Notes: generated by a model from the letters alone, not told the origin. DNA of 7,255 nucleotides from Pseudomonadales bacterium (GCA_013215025.1 JABSRR010000049.1:8431-15685); one strand, 5' to 3'. Positions 1 through 5,069 are shown, counted from the stretch's first letter. Numbers and translations are program-made.

Positions 1-623
1 TGGGCGACTTTTTCCATGCAGACGATTCCACGGCGCGAACGCCTAGAGGGCAAAACCAGCTAGACGTGGACGGGCGCTTCCAAAAGGTTGCATCTGTAGG
101 GTTCCGCGCAATGGTTCGCTGCATCGAACGCATGCTTGAAAAACACGAAAAGGTTATTGTTAGGAACAATCCCGGCAACCATGACCCGCACCAAGCGCTA
201 ATGCTGAACATTGCCCTGGCGGCCCGCTTCCACGGGCACCCGCGCGTCGAGGTCGATGAAAGCCCGTCCAGCTTTTACTTTTTTAGATGGGGCACTACGC
301 TAATTGGTAGCACGCATGGCGATGGCGCAAAGCTAAATGACCTCCCCCTAATCATGGCAAATGATGTGCCGGAAATGTGGGCCAAAAGCACCAATCGCGT
401 TTGGCATTGCGGGCACTTCCACCATAACCAGCGCATCGGGCAGAAAGACCTAACCGGATGCGAGGTGGAGACACACCGAACGCTTGCGGCTGGCGATGCA
501 TGGCACAAACACCAGGGCTATCGGGCATTGCGTGACATGAAGGTCATAACCTATCATAAAGATCATGGGGAAGTGTCGCGCATCCGTTGGGGTGCGGAGC
601 GGTTAAACACCGGGAAGGTTTGA
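1..623 (+). CDS. Calcineurin-like metallophosphoesterase, N-terminus cut by window edge
   Basis: The reading frame is open from the first bases (codons start at base 3) to TGA at 621-623, giving 206 visible residues. The GTG at 66 is internal: upstream in the same frame lies GDFFHADD, the first metal-binding block. The other metallophosphoesterase blocks follow in order: GNHD (visible residues 58-61), THGD (104-107) and GHFH (137-140). These Asp, His and Asn residues bind a two-metal centre that hydrolyses phosphoesters. Phage members are often annotated as DNA repair exonuclease-like or simply phosphoesterase; the true substrate is unknown. Only a short N-terminal part should be missing, since GDxxH normally lies near the start. 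The gene runs opposite to the large minus-strand block and is followed 3 bases later by a small gene, so the two are probably co-transcribed. Family call is firm; a nucleic-acid substrate is inference. Confidence 0.9.
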   Translation, partial: GDFFHADDSTARTPRGQNQLDVDGRFQKVASVGFRAMVRCIERMLEKHEKVIVRNNPGNHDPHQALMLNIALAARFHGHPRVEVDESPSSFYFFRWGTTLIGSTHGDGAKLNDLPLIMANDVPEMWAKSTNRVWHCGHFHHNQRIGQKDLTGCEVETHRTLAAGDAWHKHQGYRALRDMKVITYHKDHGEVSRIRWGAERLNTGKV

Positions 624-626
624 CAG

Positions 627-776
627 ATGGGGGATTTTGCCGTGGACCGTTGGAAGCTGGCGATTGCCGAGGAATTAGATGCGCTGTCCTATTCTATCAA
701 GTCGGGCGCTTGCACCGATCATGCTCACGCTGAAAAGCTGCGGCGGCTGGCGGATATATTGGAGCGTGCTATTTAG
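627..776 (+). CDS. Small hypothetical protein, 49 aa
   Basis: ATG at 627 follows the phosphoesterase stop by 3 bases and has a purine-rich ribosome site, GGGAAGG at 612-618, about 8 bases upstream. It ends at TAG 774-776. The protein starts MGDFAVDRWKLAIAEELDAL and continues with a charged segment (AEKLRRLADILERAI) that should be helical. There is no membrane segment and no motif I recognise. The support is position, ribosome site and coupling with the gene before it. It converges with the minus-strand genes, leaving only 32 bases before the last of them. Confidence 0.6.
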   Translation: MGDFAVDRWKLAIAEELDALSYSIKSGACTDHAHAEKLRRLADILERAI

Positions 777-790
777 CGTCGGTTCCTTTT
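777..790 (-). repeat. Orphan copy of the gene-junction element
   Basis: The minus strand reads AAAAGGAACCGACG here, matching the ribosome-site half of the element at the eight junctions upstream. The ATG that should follow is replaced by CTAAAT, and no minus-strand start codon lies close downstream. It directly abuts the stop of the plus-strand 49-aa gene. It looks like a leftover junction where further minus-strand genes were lost or replaced. Confidence 0.6.
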
Positions 791-808
791 GTCTCAAAGA
801 ATTGCGCT

Positions 809-925
809 CTAGAGGAGCCTCCACAGCGGGGGGATAACTGTAACAATGAAAGTAAGAACGCCAAGCAGGATTGCGATTAGCGCAGTCAGGTAAAACCGTA
901 AAAGGTTTTTGTTACTCGGTTTCAT
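809..925 (-). CDS. Single-span small membrane protein, 38 aa
   Basis: ATG at 925 is set by a variant of the repeated junction element (TGGAACCAACG just upstream), and the frame ends at TAG 811-809. The protein has a short basic N-terminus (MKPSNKNLLR), one hydrophobic stretch at about residues 11-32 and a short PPLWRLL tail. This layout fits a one-pass inner-membrane peptide. It is the last gene of the minus-strand block and overlaps the end of the preceding two-span membrane protein by 14 bases. The two could act together at the membrane, but nothing in the sequence names a function. A holin-like role is possible and unsupported. Confidence 0.6.
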   Translation of the reverse strand: MKPSNKNLLRFYLTALIAILLGVLTFIVTVIPPLWRLL

Positions 926-1121
926 CGTTGGTTCCATTCAATGAAATGTTGTTCGCACGCATCCAGCCAATAAACCATGCGAATGACCCAAGGCCAAAAA
1001 TAACAAGCGCGGCAAAAAACACTTTGGGAAACATAGCGGCAAAGGCAACAATTACAACCGAGGGGACAAGCCAAGCGAGAAGAAACACTAAGCCGTCTAC
1101 GATGTATTTAATATCCTTCAT
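912..1121 (-). CDS. Two-span small membrane protein, 69 aa
   Basis: ATG at 1121 lies directly behind a perfect copy of the junction element (AAAGGAACCGACG). Residues 8-30 and 34-54 are strongly hydrophobic and separated by a short turn (FPK), so two membrane helices are likely. The tail is polar and acidic and ends GTNDETE; the last residues are encoded by the next junction element. It overlaps the gene before it by 14 bases and the gene after it by 14 bases, so translation is probably coupled. I recognise no family. The plus-strand reading of this DNA lacks comparable organisation. Confidence 0.75.
   Translation of the reverse strand: MKDIKYIVDGLVFLLAWLVPSVVIVAFAAMFPKVFFAALVIFGLGSFAWFIGWMRANNISLNGTNDETE
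922..938 (-). repeat. Junction element, 69-aa to 38-aa gene
   Basis: Minus strand AATGGAACCAACGATGA, with the ATG of the 38-aa gene near its end. It is a degenerate copy: A to T in the Shine-Dalgarno part and G to A in the spacer. The upstream gene reads it as GTNDE. Confidence 0.7.
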
Positions 1122-1377
1122 CGTCGGTTCCTTTGATTTTCAGTATGTATTTTGCTTCATCCCGCCACACGTCAAGAACAGACCGCCATTCGGGCCAAAG
1201 TCGGGCGTTTGGGTTGCTATCCAGCAGCACTCGAATATGTGCCTCAAGCTCTTCGATGCGGGCTTGCTGTGACTTTAGCCCTTTTGTCGCTCGCTCCATT
1301 AGGAGCATGGCAGGAACGTGGCCGGTCTGGTAATCGTCCATGTCCTTTATCAAGGTTTGAAATTCTTCACCCGTCAT
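1108..1377 (-). CDS. Small helical/coiled-coil protein, 89 aa
   Basis: ATG at 1377 has the junction element AAGGAACCGACG upstream, with three extra bases before the ATG. The protein is hydrophilic and probably helical. Residues 38-46 are QARIEELEA, encoded by a 27-bp stretch that recurs exactly in the neighbouring 129-aa gene, and the region has heptad character. A Trp-rich part follows (LWPEWRSVLDVWRDEAKYIL). The C-terminus KGTDDEGY is encoded by the next junction element. The repeated heptad piece in two adjacent genes recalls the mosaic small Ead/Ea22-type proteins of lambdoid phages; that is an analogy only. Function unknown. Confidence 0.8.
   Translation of the reverse strand: MTGEEFQTLIKDMDDYQTGHVPAMLLMERATKGLKSQQARIEELEAHIRVLLDSNPNARLWPEWRSVLDVWRDEAKYILKIKGTDDEGY
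1118..1134 (-). repeat. Junction element, 89-aa to 69-aa gene
   Basis: Minus strand AAAGGAACCGACGATGA, the consensus form. It combines a strong ribosome site (AAAGGA), a 7-base spacer and the ATG of the 69-aa gene, while the 89-aa gene reads the same bases as KGTDDE. Confidence 0.85.
1241..1267. repeat. 27-bp perfect direct repeat, copy 1
   Basis: The 27 bases are identical to 1557-1583 and lie in the same reading phase in the 89-aa gene, where they encode QARIEELEA. Flanking bases diverge immediately on both sides. Confidence 0.9.
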
Positions 1378-1756
1378 GGTCGTCGGTTCCTTCTAATATC
1401 TTAGCGGCTTTGCCCCTGAGCTTGTAGGTCGCTTCGCGGGTGTGCCGGTAGTCGTTAAGGTATTGGCCTGCGAGTTTTGCGTTTACCGACGCGACGCCGC
1501 TCTCGCAGTCGTCGAGTGCGGCTACATCAAGTTCTTCGATCACAAGCTGGGCGAACGCCTCAAGCTCTTCGATGCGGGCTTGCACAGACTTTCTGTCGAT
1601 TAGCATCCACAATTCGGTGTTCTCGCTCGACCGAACGCCCCCGTATTGGAGAGGAGCCGCTTCCGTGATTACCTCCGGATGTTCAGACGCGATATTCGCC
1701 ACCTTCATCAGTGCCTCCTTCATCGCAAGGACCGCGCTCTTTTTCGGATCATTCAT
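1367..1756 (-). CDS. Hypothetical helical protein with shared coiled-coil segment, 129 aa
   Basis: I place the start at ATG 1756, just behind the junction element AAAGGCACCGACG. The frame is open further upstream to 1852, but that extension lies over the 57-aa gene and lacks a comparable ribosome site. The protein begins MNDPKKSAVLAMKEALMKVA. It has QARIEELEA at residues 59-67, identical in DNA to the copy in the next gene, a probable coiled coil to about residue 80, then a basic C-terminal third. It ends EGTDDHDG through the following junction element and overlaps the next gene by 11 bases. I recognise no family; the loose resemblance is to mosaic accessory proteins of phage early regions. 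Confidence 0.75.
   Translation of the reverse strand: MNDPKKSAVLAMKEALMKVANIASEHPEVITEAAPLQYGGVRSSENTELWMLIDRKSVQARIEELEAFAQLVIEELDVAALDDCESGVASVNAKLAGQYLNDYRHTREATYKLRGKAAKILEGTDDHDG
1374..1392 (-). repeat. Junction element, 129-aa to 89-aa gene
   Basis: Minus strand AAGGAACCGACGACCATGA: the consensus with three bases (ACC) inserted before the ATG. The upstream gene still reads through in frame, giving GTDDHD. Confidence 0.75.
1557..1583. repeat. 27-bp perfect direct repeat, copy 2
   Basis: Second exact copy of 1241-1267, 316 bases away, inside the 129-aa gene and again encoding QARIEELEA. Exact identity at the DNA level, with no conservation around it, points to recent duplication or recombination rather than shared descent of whole genes. 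Confidence 0.9.
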
Positions 1757-1922
1757 CGTCGGTGCCTTTTGCATATTGGGGGTTTGCCTCGGCGATTTGG
1801 TGCATACGAGTTCTGGCTGCTTCGATGCTTTCCTGATCGCCTGTATCGGCATTTACACGGGCTTCGTTAACAATCATTTTCACATAATCAAACTTGTTGG
1901 CTGCTTTTAACTCGTCAGTCAT
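1749..1922 (-). CDS. Small hypothetical protein, 57 aa
   Basis: ATG at 1922 lies behind TAAGGAGCCGGCG, a variant of the junction element with a good AAGGAG ribosome site. The frame ends at TGA 1751-1749. The protein starts MTDELKAANKFDYVKMIVNE and is charged, probably mostly helical, ending AKGTDDE. Its first six residues match those of the 41-aa gene at 2256-2381, suggesting that junction duplication carried some flanking coding sequence. It overlaps the next gene by 8 bases through the junction element. There is no membrane segment and no recognisable family. Confidence 0.7.
   Translation of the reverse strand: MTDELKAANKFDYVKMIVNEARVNADTGDQESIEAARTRMHQIAEANPQYAKGTDDE
1753..1769 (-). repeat. 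Junction element, 57-aa to 129-aa gene
   Basis: Minus strand AAAGGCACCGACGATGA, one base from consensus (A to C in the Shine-Dalgarno part). It decides the start of the 129-aa gene at 1756 rather than at the upstream in-frame ATG. Confidence 0.8.
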
Positions 1923-1935
1923 CGCCGGCTCCTTA
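1919..1935 (-). repeat. Junction element, GGQ gene to 57-aa gene
   Basis: Minus strand TAAGGAGCCGGCGATGA. This is the only central junction where the upstream gene (the GGQ protein) stops just before the element instead of reading through it. Confidence 0.75.
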
Positions 1936-2133
1936 CTACGTGTTTAACATCCAAGTGACAGCCTCCATTGCGGCCATCCTGTTCTTGTGCTGACTTCTGT
2001 GGAGATCACATGCGGCGTGTATGCCTGTCCGCCTGTGGGTAACTTTGACACCACAAGGGCCGCTGCCTACATACTGACCGCCTTTATCTTTTCGCTCCGG
2101 CCATGACTCGACCTTAAATTCTTTATCCGTCAT
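1936..2133 (-). CDS. Stand-alone GGQ-domain protein, release-factor-like, 65 aa
   Basis: This is a miniature of the catalytic domain of class I peptide-chain release factors (RF-1 domain family). Residues 18-20 are GGQ, the motif that triggers peptidyl-tRNA hydrolysis in the ribosomal peptidyl-transferase centre. The order of blocks then matches RF1/RF2: GVKVTHRRTGI (28-38, compare VRITHLPTGI), a Cys at 42, RSQHKNR (46-52, nearly invariant in RF1/RF2) and an AMEAV helix. The start at 2133 is fixed by AAAGGAGCCGACG upstream. Codon-recognition domains (PCRF, SPF/PxT) are absent, as is the long basic tail that ArfB/YaeJ rescue factors use in the mRNA channel. His after GGQ is Tyr here and the following Asn is Gly. 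It sits in a tail of tiny accessory genes. Peptidyl-tRNA hydrolysis, ribosome rescue or translation interference are inferences; homology to the GGQ domain is clear. Confidence 0.87.
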   Translation of the reverse strand: MTDKEFKVESWPERKDKGGQYVGSGPCGVKVTHRRTGIHAACDLHRSQHKNRMAAMEAVTWMLNT

Positions 2134-2266
2134 CGTCGGCTCCTTTCATTTCTTTAAACACTTTGGCAATTTCTGCGTCAATCGTCTCCTGATCTTGTGT
2201 TAGAGCGATGGTGAAAGAGCGCTGGCGTTTGCCTGTTTCTGGGCAGTAGGTGATTTTATCCTTCAT
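2123..2266 (-). CDS. Small hypothetical protein, 47 aa
   Basis: ATG at 2266 lies directly after the consensus junction element and the frame ends at TAA 2125-2123. The protein starts MKDKITYCPETGKRQRSFTI and ends KEMKGADDDG through the next junction element. One Cys in a TYCPETG context hints at a metal or turn site, but a single Cys is not a zinc motif. It overlaps the following GGQ gene by 11 bases, so the two are probably translationally coupled. Family unknown. Confidence 0.65.
   Translation of the reverse strand: MKDKITYCPETGKRQRSFTIALTQDQETIDAEIAKVFKEMKGADDDG
2130..2146 (-). repeat. Junction element, 47-aa gene to GGQ gene
   Basis: Minus strand AAAGGAGCCGACGATGA, one base from consensus. 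It carries the strongest Shine-Dalgarno of the set (AAAGGAG) and so predicts good translation of the GGQ protein. The upstream gene reads it as KGADDD. Confidence 0.85.
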
Positions 2267-2381
2267 CGTCGGTTCCTTTCAATTCCTTCAAAAGGTTGGC
2301 CCATTCCTTCGCGGCGGCTTCAAGTCTTTCTGGCTCGTCTCGCGCCATCGAGCGTAGATGGCTTTTGAGTTCATCCGTCAT
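2256..2381 (-). CDS. Small acidic/helical hypothetical protein, 41 aa
   Basis: ATG at 2381 overlaps the stop of the 44-aa gene as ATGA, and GGAGC lies 8 bases upstream. The protein begins MTDELKSHLRSMARDEPERL, has an Ala/Glu/Lys-rich probable helix (EAAAKEWANLLKEL) and ends KGTDDEG through the next junction element. Its N-terminus matches the 57-aa protein for six residues. No known family. Confidence 0.65.
   Translation of the reverse strand: MTDELKSHLRSMARDEPERLEAAAKEWANLLKELKGTDDEG
2263..2279 (-). repeat. Junction element, 41-aa to 47-aa gene
   Basis: Minus strand AAAGGAACCGACGATGA, identical over all 17 bases to the copy at 1118-1134. Confidence 0.87.
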
Positions 2382-2394
2382 CGCTGGTTGCTCC
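2378..2394 (-). repeat. Divergent junction element, 44-aa to 41-aa gene
   Basis: Minus strand GGAGCAACCAGCGATGA. It keeps the layout (purine site, CAACC, GCG, ATGA) but differs at several bases from consensus. The overlap here is the ordinary 4-base ATGA, so this may be the ancestral or edge member of the series. Confidence 0.5.
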
Positions 2395-2512
2395 AAGTGC
2401 GAAGCCGATCCCTCAGGCGTTCCAGTAAAGTCGGCTCAATCATCGGTTGGATCGGGCCGTGTTTGATGAAGCGAAGCACCTCGCTTTGTGGCTTTGGGTT
2501 TCGATTAATCAT
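2378..2512 (-). CDS. Small basic hypothetical protein, 44 aa
   Basis: ATG at 2512 overlaps the methyltransferase stop as ATGA, and its own stop overlaps the next start as ATGA, so it fills exactly the gap between two genes. GGGGAA lies about 9 bases upstream of the start. The protein starts MINRNPKPQSEVLRFIKHGP; its C-terminal half (TLLERLRDRLRTWSNQR) is strongly basic and probably an amphipathic helix, compatible with nucleic-acid or protein binding. No family recognised. The coupling suggests a job linked to the methyltransferase and helicase cassette. Confidence 0.65.
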   Translation of the reverse strand: MINRNPKPQSEVLRFIKHGPIQPMIEPTLLERLRDRLRTWSNQR

Positions 2513-3474
2513 AAAGACAATTCCCCATTTTGACGGTCAAATCTGTAACCATCTGATGCGGCCTTCACATTTTTAACAGCTTGCCTGAAGTAGCTTTCTT
2601 TAAGTTCAGCCCCGATACCCTTTCTCCCCATCAAGACGGGACTGTAAACTTCTGAGCCTACGCCCATAAAAGGCGTAAAAACCGTCTCACCCACATTACT
2701 CCTAAGTGCGACGCAACGGTCGATAACGTCTAGCTGTAGCGGATGAACATGCTTTTCGTCGTCCTCTTCTCTACTGTCTACGTATGGCAAAACACGACCG
2801 ACCCTTATGTCATCCCACATGCAATCCGCATATTGACGCCAAATCCAATGGCTGTAGCGGTTTTCGGTCTGCTTACCATCATAACCACGCAAGCCCACTA
2901 TATCGCTAGGCATGGCCTTCTCACCTGAATATTCAAGCATCCCTACGGGATGACTTACAGGGATTGGGTTGGCACCATTGCGCCGAAACAATAGCAGATA
3001 ATCCGCAGACGCAATTCCACAATCAATGCTGTCCGCCACGAGAGAGGCGTGTGCTAAATTCTTTTGCATTGTCCGGAGCCTCACCTCTAAAGGCTCTTTC
3101 CATATCATATGACGCCCCGCGTATTTCCAACCCTCACGCTCATGCAGTCGAATAATATCGCCGGGAAAGTCAATGTAACTATCGGTCCCAGAATTAGAGC
3201 GCGGGACATCCATGCAGTGAACGCACGTCATCCGTCCGGGAATGGTAATCCGCGACTTCTCGCGTACGACAAAAGCATAATGCTCCATAAATTCTTCGTA
3301 ACTAGAGCAGTTCGATAGGTCGCGATCATCGCTGCTATAATTGTACAGACCCGCAAATGGCGGCGAATATATAGAAAGATGTACGCTATGGTCTGGAAGT
3401 GATTGCATAACCTCGATGCAATCACCGTTATACAGCGCGTAATTATCTTCAATCACTTGATTGTGAATGGCCAT
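2509..3474 (-). CDS. DNA methyltransferase, beta-class (N6/N4 type), 321 aa
   Basis: The catalytic motif IV is SPPF at residues 37-40, and the AdoMet-binding FxGxG block lies near the C-terminus (FTPFMGVGSE, 266-275) with GRKGIGAEL after it. The order, catalytic first and AdoMet last, is the beta class. KHVHPLQ (241-247) precedes the AdoMet block, as is usual in this class. SPP[YF] is typical of N4-cytosine enzymes, but related phage enzymes with SPPF may methylate adenine, so the base is not settled. The usual Asp of DPFxGxG is Thr here. The start at 3474 is fixed by AGGAGGT 6 bases upstream, which overlaps the helicase stop. The target-recognition part is the long middle region. Likely role: modification of phage DNA against host restriction, together with the upstream helicase. 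No restriction nuclease is nearby. Confidence 0.94.
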   Translation of the reverse strand: MAIHNQVIEDNYALYNGDCIEVMQSLPDHSVHLSIYSPPFAGLYNYSSDDRDLSNCSSYEEFMEHYAFVVREKSRITIPGRMTCVHCMDVPRSNSGTDSYIDFPGDIIRLHEREGWKYAGRHMIWKEPLEVRLRTMQKNLAHASLVADSIDCGIASADYLLLFRRNGANPIPVSHPVGMLEYSGEKAMPSDIVGLRGYDGKQTENRYSHWIWRQYADCMWDDIRVGRVLPYVDSREEDDEKHVHPLQLDVIDRCVALRSNVGETVFTPFMGVGSEVYSPVLMGRKGIGAELKESYFRQAVKNVKAASDGYRFDRQNGELSL

Positions 3475-3484
3475 GTTATACCTC

Positions 3485-4852
3485 CTAAAGCCAATTTGGG
3501 GCGATTACCTGCTTGTCTCCTACTGATTTAAAAACGCCTGTTGCGTTGTTCATCTCAGAAACAAGATTGGAAAACATTTCTTCGCATTGTGCAGCCTTGC
3601 GCTGCAAATTTGACAATATGTCCGCCTCGCCCTCGCTTGATACGACATCAACTTCCACGACGCGCTTTTGTCCAAATCTCCAGCATCGACGCAAAGATTG
3701 ATAATATTGCTCGAACGAGTGCGACGGGAAATATACCACGCGGTTGCAGTGTTGGTAGTTTAAACCCCACGCGCCTATCTTAGGCTTTGTAATTAATACG
3801 CGGTATTTACCCTTTGCAAATCCGATAAGTCGTTCCTCTTTTGCCTCATCGCTATCAGATCCAGCAACCTCAACGGCGTCTGGTATTAGCCTCCTAAGCT
3901 CTTTACCCTCGTCGTTAAGGTGGCACCAGAGTATAACCGGCTCACTAGTATTGTTGGCCAACTCAGCAGCACGCTCGCATCTCTCGTTCAAAGTTCTCCT
4001 GCGTTCTTCGCGTTGCTCGGATAGTCCGTGCGCTGGCAGTGAAAAGAGCATACCATCAGGAGACGTTCGAGCGCTGACTACATGCTGTCGCTCAGTTAGT
4101 CCGGGTAGTGCAAATTTACCGTCACTAAAGCCTAAGTCTGAAGGTTTGCGACATGCCCTAGCCCACGTTGTCACCCATCGCCAAAATGGCAACTCTGCAT
4201 GACCCTTAAGCCGCCACTTAATAACCTCACCCCTCATGCGCCCCGACGCGCTGTTGTTAAGGTCGTTTTTGAAAAACTTATTCAGCATATCCATGTAGCC
4301 AAGATACCCAAGCGCTTCGCTTGATGTTCCCAGCTCAATGAAATCATTGGGCGCGGCTGTTGCCGTTGCCAAAAGGCGATAAGGGCGCTTACGCAAAAAG
4401 TCAGTTATGTCTTGCTTGCGAGAGCCTTTGAAATTTTTCAGTATTGAGCTTTCATCACATACAACGCCAGCAAAGTCCTGAGGGTTAAAAAGATGCAGAC
4501 GCTCGTAGTTTGTAATGGTTATCCCTTTGCCGACACTTCCGTCAGATGAACGCTTGACAGAAAAATTAAACTTTTCCGCTTCTTCGACCATCTGCGCGGC
4601 AACCGCTAAACAAGTGACAATCAAGACATTGCCACCTGTTTTCCGAAATACGTTTTCGGCCCAAGCCAACTCCATTAAGGTCTTGCCTAGACCGCAATCA
4701 GCAAATAGCGCGCCACGCCCTTTAGACACAGCCCAATTGATTAAACTCTCTTGGAAGTCGAAAGCCTGTTCGGGCATAAACACAGGTTCAAATCCATGAC
4801 TTGCGCCCTCCTGAGCCTTTTTTGATAAAAAGTCTTCGTAGTTCATGCTCAT
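3485..4852 (-). CDS. SNF2-like DEAD/DEAH superfamily 2 helicase, 455 aa
   Basis: Helicase motifs appear in order: an FQ pair around residue 33 (Q-like), Walker A CGLGKT (53-58), motif Ia VLIVTCLAVAAQ (76-87), Walker B DESS (133-136), motif III TATAAPND (163-170), motif V ITKPKIGAWGLN (354-365) and motif VI QSLRRCWRFGQ (385-395). The QxxRRxxRxGQ arginine-finger block and compact size point to the SNF2-like translocases of phages rather than processive DNA-unwinding helicases. Its start overlaps the previous gene as ATGA, with AAGGTG about 9 bases upstream. Its stop TAG lies inside the ribosome site of the methyltransferase, so the two are made together. A methyltransferase-helicase pairing resembles the two halves of the P1 DarB antirestriction protein and occurs in many phages. 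Translocation on DNA to assist methylation or block restriction is inference. Confidence 0.93.
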   Translation of the reverse strand: MSMNYEDFLSKKAQEGASHGFEPVFMPEQAFDFQESLINWAVSKGRGALFADCGLGKTLMELAWAENVFRKTGGNVLIVTCLAVAAQMVEEAEKFNFSVKRSSDGSVGKGITITNYERLHLFNPQDFAGVVCDESSILKNFKGSRKQDITDFLRKRPYRLLATATAAPNDFIELGTSSEALGYLGYMDMLNKFFKNDLNNSASGRMRGEVIKWRLKGHAELPFWRWVTTWARACRKPSDLGFSDGKFALPGLTERQHVVSARTSPDGMLFSLPAHGLSEQREERRRTLNERCERAAELANNTSEPVILWCHLNDEGKELRRLIPDAVEVAGSDSDEAKEERLIGFAKGKYRVLITKPKIGAWGLNYQHCNRVVYFPSHSFEQYYQSLRRCWRFGQKRVVEVDVVSSEGEADILSNLQRKAAQCEEMFSNLVSEMNNATGVFKSVGDKQVIAPNWL

Positions 4853-5013
4853 TGCTCAATCACCTTGATTGCATCGTCGATTGCTTCGCGCATTTCATAA
4901 AGCGCCTCATAGTTAGCTTTAAGATCGGCGGGCTTCATAAGCTTAAGGTCAATCGTAGCGCGCCACGCATCGACAATGCGTTGCTCTGATTTTGTGTCTT
5001 CATATTTGAACAT
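4849..5013 (-). CDS. Small helical protein leading the helicase-methyltransferase cassette, 54 aa
   Basis: I choose ATG 5013 because GGAGAG sits 4 bases upstream; the frame extends to a GTG at 5037, but that would place the start almost on the predicted transcription start. The protein begins MFKYEDTKSEQRIVDAWRAT, is charged and should be helical throughout, ending DAIKVIEQ. Its stop overlaps the helicase start as ATGA. As the first gene behind the palindromic promoter region and tightly coupled to the helicase, it could be a partner of the enzyme pair. No family recognised. Confidence 0.75.
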   Translation of the reverse strand: MFKYEDTKSEQRIVDAWRATIDLKLMKPADLKANYEALYEMREAIDDAIKVIEQ

Positions 5014-5035
5014 TGTTCTCTCCGTTTCGCCCACC

Positions 5036-5063
5036 ACTTTAGCTAGACTAAACCGCTTTGCAA
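5036..5063 (-). promoter_or_regulatory. Probable sigma70-type promoter for the helicase-methyltransferase operon
   Basis: On the minus strand TTGCAA (5063-5058) and TAAAGT (5041-5036) are separated by 16 bases, each matching 4 of 6 consensus positions. Transcription would start near 5029, leaving a short leader that contains GGAGAG before the ATG at 5013. The match is moderate; the stronger argument is that this is the first non-coding gap upstream of the cassette and it carries paired palindromes. Confidence 0.4.
5038..5052. promoter_or_regulatory. Palindromic operator-like site 1 (TTTAG-N5-CTAAA)
   Basis: TTTAGCTAGACTAAA is a perfect 5-bp inverted repeat with a 5-base centre. It covers the end of the spacer and the first four bases of the predicted -10, where a bound dimer would block RNA polymerase. 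A second site with the same arms lies 32 bp away. Confidence 0.55.
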
Positions 5064-5066
5064 GCG
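5054..5066. repeat. Central inverted repeat between the two palindromes
   Basis: CGCTTTGCAAGCG has arms CGCTT/AAGCG around TGC. It lies almost midway between the two TTTAG-N5-CTAAA sites, so the whole 47-bp segment is close to symmetric. The T-run after it on the plus strand makes it look like a terminator, but no plus-strand gene ends here. Confidence 0.5.
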
Positions 5067-5069
5067 TTT

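Noticed and set aside
777..808. Bidirectional terminator between the convergent gene blocks
   Set aside because: I looked for a stem with a T-run and found none convincing; only the orphan junction element is there.
1757..1852. Upstream extension of the 129-aa gene to ATG 1852 (161 aa)
   Set aside because: It lies wholly over the 57-aa gene, has no ribosome site, and the junction element places the start at 1756.
871..1910. Several plus-strand frames of 63-133 codons
   Set aside because: They are antisense to a continuous series of minus-strand genes with strong repeated ribosome sites; the plus frames lack such sites and have irregular composition.
777..2394. CRISPR-like array, because a 17-bp motif repeats about nine times
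   Set aside because: Spacing varies widely, the intervals are coding, and each copy sits at a gene start; it is a translation-signal repeat.
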